From AP-15 sp963732095 (GTDB lineage: Bacteria; Pseudomonadota; Alphaproteobacteria; ATCC43930; CGMCC-115725): a stretch of 64,000 nucleotides of DNA. Below, one piece after another: positions 40,115 to 49,013 of this stretch. Position numbers and translations under genes: made by a program. The notes below the pieces were generated by a model, which was not told where the DNA came from, made no database searches, and was given only the letters and a program-made list of their open reading frames with translations. The DNA is taken from the NCBI GenBank assembly GCA_963732095.1, contig CAVSZA010000016.1, positions 248,001 through 312,000 of the forward strand, in the 5' to 3' direction. Numbering within the stretch: the stretch's first letter is position 1; every line of letters starts with the position of its first letter.

Positions 40115-41498
40115 GTGAGCGACACGAGCCTCATCACCACGAGCGAGCCGACGACCGGCTTTGGCCGGATCAGTCTGCGCACGCTGGTCCCGATCCGCTG
40201 GGTCGCGATCACCGGACAGGCGCTCACCATCCTGATCGTGCATTACGGTCTCGGGTATCGGCTGCCGCTTTTTCCGGCCCTCGCAGTCGTCGCCAGCTCG
40301 GTTCTGCTGAATGTGGTTTTGATCCTGCTGCGCCAGGGCGCCACCCGCCTCGGCGAACGGGACGCTGCGCTCTGCCTCGGCTACGATATCCTGCAACTCG
40401 CCATCCTGCTGTACCTGACCGGCGGTCTCCAGAACCCGTTCTCGACTCTGATCCTCGCGCCGGTGACCGTCGCCGCGACGATCCTGTCGCGGCGCCCGGT
40501 GATCGCGCTTTCGACCCTCGCCGTGGCGGCGATTACGATGCTCGCCCTGTGGCACATGCCTCTGCCCTGGCGCACCGAACCGCTGGTGTTCCCGCCCGAA
40601 CTGGTGTTCGGCATCTGGATGGCGCTGGTGCTCGCGACGGTTTTCATCGGCAGCTATACCTGGAGCGTTGCGCAAGAGGCGCGGCGCCTGCGGGACGCGA
40701 TGGCCGCGACGCAGCTGGCGCTCGCCCGCGAGCAGCGCATTTCAGCGGTCGGCGCGCTGGCCGCGGCGGCGGCGCATGAGCTGGGCAGCCCGCTCGCGAC
40801 AATCGCCGTCGTCGCGAAGGAGTTGGTGCATGATCTGCCCGAAGACAGCCCGCATGCCGAAGACGCTGCGCTGCTGCTGAGCCAATCCGAGCGCTGCCGC
40901 AGGATCCTCGCCGAGCTCGCGCGGCAGCCGGAGCATGATGGCGGCTCCCCCTATACCAGGCTGCCGATTTCAGCTCTAGTCGAGACCGCCGGGGCGATAC
41001 ATCAACACGAGGGGGTGAAGTTGATCTTTGCGACGGCGGGACAGCCGGGCCCCGAGGAGCCACTCGTTCGGCGCAGCCCCGAGATCATGCACGGGCTCAA
41101 CAACCTCATTCAGAATGCGGTCCAATTCGCGCGCCGCGAGGTCAGCGTCACCACGTTCTGGGACAAGGCGGCAGTCACCGTCGAGGTCGCCGATGACGGA
41201 CCCGGTTTCCCGCTGCACCTCCTCGGCCGACTCGGTGAGCCGTACATCTCGACCCGCGCCGGTGCGGCAGACCATATGGGGCTCGGCATCTTCATCGCGC
41301 AGAGCCTGCCTCGAGCGCAGCGGAGCGAGACTGCTTTTTGATAATCTGCCGGAAGGCGGCGCACATGTTGCGATTTCCTGGAATCGTGCCAATCTGGAGA
41401 TGGTAGAGAAACTTCGTCCCCCCGCGGCGACCCCTCCTAAACCTCAGGCGCCGAAGTCGAGCCGCGGACGGCGTCAAAGGCAAGATCATGGAGACTAG
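40115..41498 (+). CDS. regB: Redox sensor histidine kinase RegB/PrrB/ActS, apparent C-terminal frameshift
   Basis: Membrane-bound sensor kinase of the global redox pair. The transmembrane region holds the GGLQNPFSTL motif linked to quinone sensing. The phosphorylated His is in AAAAAHELGSPLATI, and the redox Cys in QSERCRRILAEL. The ATPase domain has NNLIQNAVQFA, DDGPGFP and HMGLGIFIAQSL. There the frame goes to PRAQRSETAF-stop (41341), while the next frame gives LERSGARLLFDNLPEGG and runs to 41498, overlapping the regA start. One extra C in CTGCCTCGAG (about 41309) explains it. GTG at 40115 follows GAAGGGG. Confidence 0.87.
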
Positions 41499-42090
41499 CG
41501 ACCGACCGAACCGACCTTCCGCGCCAGAGGCGCTCTCTGCGGGTCTGCAGGGGCTACCGGAATCTGAGCGCACGCTGCTGATCGTCGACGACGACGCGCC
41601 GCTCTGCCAGCGGCTCGCCCGCGCGATGGAGCGTCGCGGCTTTGTTGTGGCGACTGCCGACAGCGTCGCCGGCGGGATCGCAGCGGCGACCGATCAGCTG
41701 CCGGCTTTCGCCGTTGTCGACATGAGGCTGAGTGACGGCCGCGGCTTCGATGTCGTCACTGCATTGCAGCAAGCTCGTCCAGGGGCCCGCATCGTCATGC
41801 TGACCGGCTACGGCAACATCGCGACCGCGGTCGCGGCGGTCAAGGCTGGGGCGATCGATTATCTGCCGAAGCCGGCCGACGCCGATGCGGTCGAGCGTGC
41901 CCTCCTCGCCCAAGAGGACGGGACTCCGGAACCGCCCGAGGACCCGATGTCGGCCGACCGAGTGCGCTGGGAGCACATCCAGCGGGTGTTCGAGCTTTGC
42001 GATCGCAACGTCTCCGAAACTGCCCGCCGCCTCAAGATGCACCGCCGTACCTTGCAGCGCATCCTGTCGAAACACGCGCCCCGGAACTGA
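41488..42090 (+). CDS. regA: Redox response regulator RegA/PrrA/ActR
   Basis: A 200-residue response regulator: acidic pocket LLIVDDDAP, phospho-Asp in AVVDMRLSDG, LTGYGNIATAVAAVKAGAIDYLPKPAD, a Pro-rich hinge, and the conserved Fis-like helix-turn-helix NVSETARRLKMHRRTLQRILSKHAPR. It controls photosynthesis, respiration, carbon or nitrogen fixation genes under low oxygen in relatives. Its ATG overlaps the (frame-corrected) end of regB by 11 bases. Confidence 0.95.
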   Translation: METSDRPNRPSAPEALSAGLQGLPESERTLLIVDDDAPLCQRLARAMERRGFVVATADSVAGGIAAATDQLPAFAVVDMRLSDGRGFDVVTALQQARPGARIVMLTGYGNIATAVAAVKAGAIDYLPKPADADAVERALLAQEDGTPEPPEDPMSADRVRWEHIQRVFELCDRNVSETARRLKMHRRTLQRILSKHAPRN

Positions 42091-42114
42091 GCGGCGAAAT
42101 TGAGTCGGGCGCGG

Positions 42115-42843
42115 TTACCGGACCTCCGGGAGAGCTGATACCGGAAGCGCGATGTTCGCCGAGGCTGTCACGGCGATGTTGATGCCGACTGCCTCCCAAT
42201 GATCGCCGCGCCGGGCCAGCAACGGGCCGCCGCTCGTGCCCCGGGTCGCGGAGCAGTCGTGGGTCAGCAGCCGCTCGCCGCCGATCACCGATATTCCGGT
42301 AATTCGACAGGAAGTATCGGCCATCAGCTGATGAATTCGATCCTGATTGAAGCCGGGCAGCGCGACGGCGGTTCCGGGGACGGGAAATTCCGTTGACAGC
42401 CTCAGCGGCTCGATTGCTGGCGGAACGGCTTCAGCGAGTTCGAGCCGGGCCCAATCGGAGGCCGGATGTCGCGCCGGTTCGGCCCCGTCAAACCCGTCGC
42501 CAACCACGTAGCGTACGACTTGCGCGTGCCTGAAATAGCCGCCCTGTTCGTAGCCGAACAGGACGTGCAGCGATCCGGGTAGCAGGAGCGCATGGGTTCT
42601 GCGGTTGTAGAGGCAATGCGCTGCGGTCATTACAGAGTCGGGGCCGACGAGCGCCCCGGTGCAGCGGGTTGCAATATTTGTCTGTACCTTCGCAATCGCA
42701 TTCCATGGCGGAAGCCGCACATCGACCGCGAGGCGCCGATCGAGGGCGCCGACACCAGGCAAGAGTTCGGCGGCAACGGAACCGGAAGCCAGTAGGAGCG
42801 CTGCGGCCGTGAAAACCCATGCCGGGCGGGGCCGATGTCTCAT
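42115..42843 (-). CDS. Trypsin-like serine protease (secreted)
   Basis: About 242 residues: signal peptide (VFTAAALLLASGSVAAEL), then a chymotrypsin-fold domain with catalytic His in MTAAHCLYN, Asp in SDWARLELAE and Ser in GTSGGPLLARRGDHWEAVG. Three Cys pairs are possible. It resembles bacterial glutamyl-endopeptidase/trypsin-like V8 proteases; substrates unknown. ATG at 42843 overlaps the stop of the upstream lysophospholipase-like gene (ATGA); an in-frame upstream start lies within that gene. Confidence 0.87.
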   Translation of the reverse strand: MRHRPRPAWVFTAAALLLASGSVAAELLPGVGALDRRLAVDVRLPPWNAIAKVQTNIATRCTGALVGPDSVMTAAHCLYNRRTHALLLPGSLHVLFGYEQGGYFRHAQVVRYVVGDGFDGAEPARHPASDWARLELAEAVPPAIEPLRLSTEFPVPGTAVALPGFNQDRIHQLMADTSCRITGISVIGGERLLTHDCSATRGTSGGPLLARRGDHWEAVGINIAVTASANIALPVSALPEVR

Positions 42844-43871
42844 TCGGCCCGGCTTGCGACGCGCTCTCCGACAAACCGGTCGATTGCATCGAGCCAACGA
42901 TTGCGGATCGGATCGCGCTCGAGAAACGGCTCGTGCTTGGAGTCCGGGAATTCAACCAGGGTACCGTCCGGCAAAAGCCTAGCCGCCCGACGGTGTGCCG
43001 CAGGATCGACGAAAGCCTCGATCCCCGCGCTGGCGAGCAGGATCGGTGTGCGGATCTCGCGGAGAAACTCGGGCCGGCTGATCCTCCGCACGAGGCGAAG
43101 CGACGCGTCGAGCCAGGCATAGGTCGGCTGATCGACGCGCAGCTGGGCGCGTGCCGAAAACCAGCCATATTGCAAGCGGCAACGCTCGGGATCGCTCGAG
43201 GTGCGGCTGACTTCCGGCGAGGGGATGCGATCGGGACTCCACGGACCCGCTCCTGGAACGAAGCAGAGGCCGAAGCCCGAGGCGCGCGCAGCGCTGGCGA
43301 TGAAGCGCGCGACCGGCCGCGGAATGCGCCCGGTGCGGATCCCGAGCATCGGCGCCGACAAAATCGCTGCGTCGAACAGGCTCGGGGATTGCCGCAGGCA
43401 GACGAGCGCGATGGCGCCGCCCATCGAGTGGCCGATTAGCAGGCGCGGCTGACGGGGCGGCGGTAGTTTTCCAGCGAAGAGCGCGAGGTCATTCGCGTCA
43501 CGATCATAGCGGCGCGGGCGCGGCCGGCTCGGCCAGCGCCGCGGGCGCTCGGAGCCGCCCTGTCCGCGCCAATCGAGACACCAGACCGACAGGCCGCGGG
43601 CCGCGAAGTCGGCTGTCGTCTCGAAATATTTTTCGATGCACTCGGTAAAGCCGCCGACCATCACGCATTCGACGCGGGGATTGGCCGCCGGCAAATGGCC
43701 CCAACGCAGCTTTGCCCCGTCCGGCGCGGCAAAACTGCCCCACACAAAACCGGGTGGCTCGAGGAATCGCGCCGGGAGCCGCGGCACATCGTCTGCGTAA
43801 TCGTCAAACTGCTCCGCGCTGGGGAGCTGCGTCGGTTGGGACAGAGCGTCGGCAAAACGCGTATCGGGCAT
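42840..43871 (-). CDS. Alpha/beta hydrolase, lysophospholipase (PldB)-like
   Basis: A 343-residue alpha/beta hydrolase with the oxyanion region VMVGGFTECIEKYFETTADFAARG, DWRGQGGSERPRRW, nucleophile LLIGHSMGGAIAL (about Ser151), acid in FVDPAAHRR and His in DSKHEPFLERD. This is the monoglyceride lipase/lysophospholipase L2 pattern. No signal peptide. The stop overlaps the protease start, suggesting one transcript. Confidence 0.88.
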   Translation of the reverse strand: MPDTRFADALSQPTQLPSAEQFDDYADDVPRLPARFLEPPGFVWGSFAAPDGAKLRWGHLPAANPRVECVMVGGFTECIEKYFETTADFAARGLSVWCLDWRGQGGSERPRRWPSRPRPRRYDRDANDLALFAGKLPPPRQPRLLIGHSMGGAIALVCLRQSPSLFDAAILSAPMLGIRTGRIPRPVARFIASAARASGFGLCFVPGAGPWSPDRIPSPEVSRTSSDPERCRLQYGWFSARAQLRVDQPTYAWLDASLRLVRRISRPEFLREIRTPILLASAGIEAFVDPAAHRRAARLLPDGTLVEFPDSKHEPFLERDPIRNRWLDAIDRFVGERVASRAE

Positions 43872-44269
43872 CCATCACCTGAAAATATGTCGCAGCGTCG
43901 TGTCTTCGGAACGGAGGCGCGATGCACATCTTCGCGCGGCGAAATTGCGGCGAAAACCCTATGATATGGCTAATGATATGGCGGCTGCACGAAAACGACG
44001 CACCTGCTGCAGCGCAGCATTTTAAGCCGCACTCGACAGACACTGCGGTCTCCTTAAAAATTTCAAAATCTTGTAACAATACGTAATCATACCGTGGCTT
44101 TAAATCGTGAAGCGACGCGATAAGGTAAGGTATCGCTTTACCTCCCCTTGCATGTTGCATAGCAGCATACTACGATTTGCAAAACTCAGGCTGTAATAAG
44201 TGTGTTGGGTTATCAAGGTGCCATGGCAAATGCGCATGGCGACCATGAGTTTATTGGAGTAGTCCGATC
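43872..44269. other. Intergenic region, AT-rich in its right half
   Basis: About 400 bases between divergent genes. 44020-44200 is AT-rich and probably carries the promoters. A short direct repeat ATGATATGGC occurs at about 43962 and 43974. An open minus-strand frame (43804-44160) has no domain or good start and is not called. Confidence 0.45.
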
Positions 44270-44542
44270 ATGAAGTGGTTAAATGCAATAATTCTAAGCG
44301 CAGCCCTGCTCGCTTTCGCCGCACTCACGGCGAAAGCGGCGGACCCTGCGTGGACGACTACCGCAATTCCGACCCAGGTTGCAGCGAATCCCGCTATCCC
44401 CTATTCCTCCACGCGGACGCCCGGGCCGAAAGCTGGTCCCAGTAATTGGATCCCGTCTTATTCGGCGGCCGCGCAGAAGCCCGACGCGCCAAACGGAGGC
44501 GGCTACTATTCCGGGAAAGGTTTCGGTCCCAAACCCCAGTAG
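44270..44542 (+). CDS. Small secreted hypothetical protein
   Basis: A 90-residue protein with a clear signal peptide (WLNAIILSAALLAFAALTAKA, cleavage near residue 23). The mature part of about 65 residues is rich in Pro, Gly, Ser and Tyr (PYSSTRTPGPKAGPSNWIP, GGGYYSGKGFGPKPQ) with no Cys. TTGGAGTAGTCC precedes the ATG. I do not recognise it; such proteins may be periplasmic or matrix-associated. The convergent MFS gene ends at 44671. Confidence 0.6.
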   Translation: MKWLNAIILSAALLAFAALTAKAADPAWTTTAIPTQVAANPAIPYSSTRTPGPKAGPSNWIPSYSAAAQKPDAPNGGGYYSGKGFGPKPQ

Positions 44543-44670
44543 ACGCGTAGCTCCGTCTCCACGTGGCCAACCGGTGAGGTCGAACGGGCGAGCGGGCTCG
44601 TTCGGCCATCCTTTCCTCCCGATTTGGCAGCGGCTTTTTTCGGCTCGCCTCGTTGCTCGCTTGGTGAACC

Positions 44671-46081
44671 TCAAGCGAGCGCCGGCACCCCCTCGGTTAC
44701 GGTTTCGAGCTGCCCCACGGTCTCGCGGCCAAAGACCAGCGGGATAAAGGCGCCGATCGCCACGACAACGAAAATCGTACCGAAGAATATCGGTGCCGAG
44801 CCGGTGTGCGGTTCCATCAAAAACGGCGCCAGCACTCCGGCGAACAGCCGCGCGGTTGAACTCGCCGAAGGGCTGGCCGCGCCCACGCAACGCCGTCGGG
44901 AATTGCTCGGAAAGATAGACGCGTGTGGCGGTAAACGCCGACAGCACCGTGAAGCCGAGAATCAACCCTCCCGCCACCATCATCACGCTCGCATAGTCCC
45001 CCGTGCGGTGCGCCAGCAGCATCAGCGCGAGGCCCGGCAGCGATCCGGTGAGCGCATAAGCGATCGTCCAACGCCGCCCGATGATCTCCATCAGGAAGCC
45101 GGTGAAACCCTTTCCAAAGAAGCTCGCCGCATAGACGATAGAGGTCAATCCTAAGCTCGCGCTCAAGGCAAAGCCCTGATCGTTCAGCGCCTTCGGCAGC
45201 AGCACCGAAATCAGGAAATAGGCGGTCCCGGCGCACACGCCGCTGAGAATACCGACGGTGGTCCAGCGGATTTGACCGCGGGCGAACAACGCCCAATAGG
45301 GCGGGAGCTGTTCGCGGGCGGCTTCGTGGTGATCGCCGAGCGCCTCCACCGTCAGCGGCGATACCCGGCCGCCGGCGCGACGGATGATCAGATTAACGAT
45401 GTCGACAGCGACTTGCGGCCGGCCTTTGCGCAGATACCAGCGCGGGCTTTCCGGAAGCACGAAATAAATCAGCACCGGCACGACGGTGATTGCCAGCCCG
45501 CCTGGCAATGCCAGAAACCGAAACGCGTATTCATTGCCGGCGAGAAGGCCGCCGATGAACGGCACCACCGTAAACGAGGCGGCCAGCGCCATCTCATAGA
45601 TGGCCCCGTAGGTGCGGCGGTGCTGCGCCGGCATCAATTCAGCGGCGATCGGGAACGCCGCGGAGACCGCGCTGCCTGCGCCAAGGCCCGTCAGCAGACG
45701 CACGATGATAAGCTGCTCGGCGGTTTGCACCAGCGGGATCAGCAGTGTGAAAAATGTCGTCGCGATCACGCCGATCATCATGATCGCCTTGCGGCTCCAG
45801 TGATCGGATACCGTCGACGCCGCAAAGCCGCCGATGCACAGCATGAAGGTCGGACCGACAGCCAGCCAACGGATGTCGATGTCGGTCAGGTGCAGCGGGC
45901 CCTTGGCGAGCACCAGGAGCGAGCCGGTCATCACCAGATCGTAGCCCTCGATAAAGCCAACGAGAGCCAGCACGGCGATGATCAATACGTGGTAGCCGCT
46001 AAACGGGATGGTGTCGAGCTTGCGTCCGAGAACGTGACCGGCGGGTAGCGTCGACCCGACGATCGGGCGAATTTCTGCCAT
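44671..46081 (-). CDS. MFS transporter (sugar/aromatic-acid type), apparent C-terminal frameshift
   Basis: About 469 codons once corrected. A 12-helix major facilitator: VLALVGFIEGYDLVMTG, the loop 2-3 motif DHWSRKAIMMIG, RLLTGLGAGSAVSAAFPIAAEL and PESPRWYLRKGRP, like the sugar porter and aromatic acid:H+ symporter families. The main frame fails after VYLSEQFPTALRGRGQPFGE, and the last helices (FAGVLAPFLMEP, FFGTIFVVVAIGAFIPLVFG) continue in the next frame to the stop at 44671. One indel near 44860-44880 accounts for this. ATG at 46081 follows GGGAGGTCG. Substrate unknown. Confidence 0.82.
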
Positions 46082-46198
46082 GGCGACCTCCCAATTCGAG
46101 GGCGGTTTGTCCCCCTGTTCTAGTTCTCGATTTACCAGCCTAGCCGGACGGCCGGCACTTGTCATCCGGGAAAGCCGTATCGGCCGGAAAGTGCTGCG

Positions 46199-47332
46199 CT
46201 ATTCGTCTTTCCGTTTGCGCAACAGGAACTCGCGGCCGGCCTTTACCATCGGGACGCCGTCATAGGCGATGATGTCGGCCGTGGCGTAGGTCTCGCTCCA
46301 TAATTCGGGCAGGTAGGAGCCGGTGCCGATCGTGTCGATTGGCGCGTTTGCGGCGGCCATCATCCGGCATTTCGCCGGGCCAAAGCCGGAGCTTGCGACG
46401 ATCTTGACCGCCGTGAACCCGGCCTCGTCCAAGGTCCGGCGCAATAGCCAGATCGCGGCGGCCGACACCCCGGTTCCGACCAGGTGGCGCAGTTCCTCCT
46501 CGGTGCGGTAGCCGCGGATCGCGTGCGGCGCATGACGCTCCAGCGCCTCATAGGAGCGGGTGGGGTCGAGGCCCTCGCAATAGCGGCTCCCGGGAGTATC
46601 GATGCGGACGGCGAGACGGCCGGCCCCAGCGAGGGCCGGGAAATGTTGTGCCACCGCAACCGCGTCCGACACCTCGCGCCCGAAATAATCGACCAGCACG
46701 GTCATCGGCTCGTCCGGGAAGACTTCGCGGAACATCTCCGCCGCGCGCACGGTCGAGCCGGCATAGCCGATGAGCGCGTGCGGCATCGTCCCAAGTCCCC
46801 TCTCCTGCCCGAAAAACCGGGCGGTCGCATCGGCGGCGCAGCCGACAAAACCGACGGCACCGGTTTCGCGCTGCGCCAGCGCCGAGCCGACGGCAGCGGC
46901 GTAGGCCATCATCGCCGCCATTTCGGCGCCGGCGCAGTGCCGCGCATCCATCGCCATGAAGGCAACCTTCGGCAAATCGGCGCACATTGCATAGGCATTG
47001 TAGGCGGCGACGCAGGTGGGCCCCAACTTCTGCAGCAGTACGGTTTCAAGATCGACGAGATGGAAGAGCGGACCGCTGATATGAAGGATCGGATCGCCGG
47101 CGCCGACCCAACTTCCCTCGGGGTGACCGAGCTCGATATCGAAATTCTGGCCGCGTTCGGCCGCCATCTTTTCGAGAAACTCCATCGCGAAGCGCGGGGC
47201 GCAAATCACCGGCCGGCGCATGAACACCGCGTAAGTCGCCGGGCGGTCACCGAAATGCCCGACGATCGCCCTGGTCTTCAAAAAATAGCTGTCGGTCTGC
47301 GCCGCGACTCCGACTTGGTCATCCGCTGCCAA
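46199..47332 (-). CDS. Nicotinate phosphoribosyltransferase
   Basis: A 377-residue NAPRTase-family enzyme converting nicotinate and PRPP to nicotinate mononucleotide in NAD salvage. Recognised from DSYFLKTRAIVGHFGDRPATYAVFMRRP, MDARHCAGAEMAAMMAYAA, DTPGSRYCEGLDP and IDTIGTGSYLPELW. It begins 7 bases after the DAHP synthase stop on the same strand, so NAD salvage is probably cotranscribed with aromatic synthesis and placed behind the same attenuator (inference). Confidence 0.88.
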   Translation of the reverse strand: MAADDQVGVAAQTDSYFLKTRAIVGHFGDRPATYAVFMRRPVICAPRFAMEFLEKMAAERGQNFDIELGHPEGSWVGAGDPILHISGPLFHLVDLETVLLQKLGPTCVAAYNAYAMCADLPKVAFMAMDARHCAGAEMAAMMAYAAAVGSALAQRETGAVGFVGCAADATARFFGQERGLGTMPHALIGYAGSTVRAAEMFREVFPDEPMTVLVDYFGREVSDAVAVAQHFPALAGAGRLAVRIDTPGSRYCEGLDPTRSYEALERHAPHAIRGYRTEEELRHLVGTGVSAAAIWLLRRTLDEAGFTAVKIVASSGFGPAKCRMMAAANAPIDTIGTGSYLPELWSETYATADIIAYDGVPMVKAGREFLLRKRKDE

Positions 47333-47339
47333 TCCGGCC

Positions 47340-48756
47340 TCACAAGACCGCGGCGAGATGGTTCGGGCCCCGAGTGCCGCTGCCCTGCCGCGCGCGTTTC
47401 AGCGCCTCGGCGATCTCGAAAGCCAGCTCGAGCGCCTGGGTCGCGTTCAGCCGCGGATCGCAATGCGTCAGATAGCGGTCGGCGAGGGAGGCTTCGCTGA
47501 TCGCCTGGGAGCCGCCGATGCATTCGGTGACGTTCTGCCCGGTCAGCTCGAAATGCACGCCGCCGGCATAGCTGCCCTCGGCCGCATGGATCGCGAAGGC
47601 GCCGTGCAACTCGTCGAGGATGCGGTCGAACGAACGGGTCTTGTACCCGTTCGACGAGGTGACGGTGTTGCCGTGCATCGGATCGCAGCACCACACCACC
47701 TCGCGGCCCTCGCGCCGGACCGCGCGGATCAGGCAGGGCAGCCGCGCCTCGACCTTGTCGGACCCCATGCGAGTGATCAGGGTCAACCGGCCCGGCTCGT
47801 TCTCGGGGTTGAGCCGATCTATCAGCCGCAGCAGGTCGTCGGGCTCCAGGGTCGGCCCGCACTTCATCCCGATCGGATTTTTGATGCCGCTCAGGAACTC
47901 GGCATGGGCGCCGTCGACCTGACGGGTGCGGTCGCCGAGCCACACCAGATGCGCCGAGCAGTCGTACCAGTCGCCGGTCGTCGAATTCGATCCGGGTCAG
48001 CGCCTCCTCGTATGAGAGGAACAGCGCCTCGTGCGAGGTATAGAACTCGGTCTCGCGGATCTGCGGCGTGGTTTCCGAGTTGAGCCCGCAGGCCGCCATG
48101 AAATCCAATGTTTCGGTCAGGCGATCGGCCAGCGCCCGGTAGCGCTCGCCTTGCGGGGAGTTGGCGACGAAATCCTGGTTCCAGGCGTGGACGCGGTGCA
48201 GATCGGCGTAGCCGCCCTGGGCGAACGCGCGCAACAGGTTAAGGGTGGCCGCCGACTGGCTGTAGGCCTGCACCATGCGCTGCGGATCGGGCTCGCGCGC
48301 ACTCTCGTCGAATTCGAGGCCGTTGATGATGTCGCCGCGGTACGACGGCAAGGTTCTGCCGTTCTGCGTCTCGGTATCCGAGGAGCGCGGTTTGGCGAAC
48401 TGGCCAGCAAGCCGGCCGAGCTTGACCACCGGGCAGCCGGCGCCAAAGGTCAGCACCACCGCCATCTGCAGCAGCACCTTGAACATGTCGCGGATATTGT
48501 TCGGATGGAATTCCGCGAAACTTTCGGCGCAGTCGCCGCCCTGCAGCAAAAAAGCTTTCCCGGCCGCGACTGCGGCGAGCCGCTCCTTTAGCCGCCGCGC
48601 CTCGCCGGCGAAGACCAGCGGCGGAAACCGGCGCAAAGTCTCCTCGACGCGGGCGAGCGCCGCCTCGTCGGAATAACCGGGGACCTGCCGGATCGGCAAA
48701 CCACGCCAGCTGTCGGGGGACCATCCGTTGCCCGCAGCAGGGGCCGCTCTGGTCAT
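47340..48756 (-). CDS. Class II DAHP synthase, apparent internal frameshift
   Basis: 3-deoxy-7-phosphoheptulonate synthase of the plant-like class II, first step of the shikimate pathway: WSPDSWRGLPIRQVPGY, metal Cys in LLQGGDCAESFAEF, VVKLGRLAGQFAKPRS, then in the next frame GDRTRQVDGAHAEFLSGIKNPIG, CCDPMHGNT (His ligand), ELTGQNVTECIGG (Glu) and THCDPRLN (Asp). The frames join at an extra A in GAATTC (about 47984-47987): frame 1 reads RIEFDDRRLV where TRxDSTTGDWYDCSAHLVW is expected. Corrected length is about 471 codons. AGGAGGTGATGC precedes the start, and a leader-peptide attenuator lies upstream. Confidence 0.9.
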
Positions 48757-48826
48757 GCATCACCTCCTAGGTTGGAAGCCGCTTCACCATCGGTGACATT
48801 CGGATCAGCGAGAGCATGAAACACGA

Positions 48827-48849
48827 AAGCCGCCTCGGTGGGGCGGCTT
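48827..48849 (-). terminator. Attenuator terminator stem (segments 3:4)
   Basis: AAGCCGCC and GGCGGCTT form a perfect 8-bp stem with a 7-base loop, followed on the minus strand by TCGTGTTTC. The T tract is interrupted, so termination may be partial. It lies about 70 bases before the DAHP synthase ATG. Confidence 0.65.
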
Positions 48850-48882
48850 CGGGGAAAACGCAAACGCGCGATCCTGGGCCGC

Positions 48883-48951
48883 CTACATGTACCGGCGGTA
48901 CCAAAATCGCGTGAACTGGTGGGGGCCGCGCAAGGCCCTGACTTGTTTCAT
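48883..48951 (-). CDS. Aromatic leader peptide
   Basis: A 22-codon ORF, too short for routine gene finding: it starts MKQVRALRG and ends HQFTRFWYRRYM before TAG. Five of the last ten residues are Phe, Trp or Tyr, far above chance. The ribosome site is weak. The peptide itself likely has no function; its translation would sense charged tRNA levels for all three aromatic end products. Confidence 0.7.
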   Translation of the reverse strand: MKQVRALRGPHQFTRFWYRRYM

Positions 48952-49013
48952 AGCTGCACGCTACCGGTAAGAATCGTCCAAGGCAAGCGCGTTATGCCGA
49001 TATTTCGCCGACC

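Larger units (their letters stand above)
48825..48951 (-). promoter_or_regulatory. Transcription attenuator of the DAHP synthase gene
   Basis: Reading the minus strand, a short leader ORF (48951-48883) with clustered Phe, Trp and Tyr codons is followed by GC-rich segments that pair in exclusive ways. Segment 1, CCGCC (in the Tyr-Arg-Arg codons), can pair with segment 2, GGCGG (overlapping the leader stop). Segment 2, GGCGGC, can pair with segment 3, GCCGCC. Segment 3, AAGCCGCC, pairs with segment 4, GGCGGCTT, as a terminator. Ribosome stalling at the aromatic codons would free 2:3 and allow readthrough. This is the classical trp-like layout. Confidence 0.75.

Noticed and set aside
43804..44160. 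118-codon minus-strand open frame
   Set aside because: No ribosome site or domain; it overlaps the start of the hydrolase gene.
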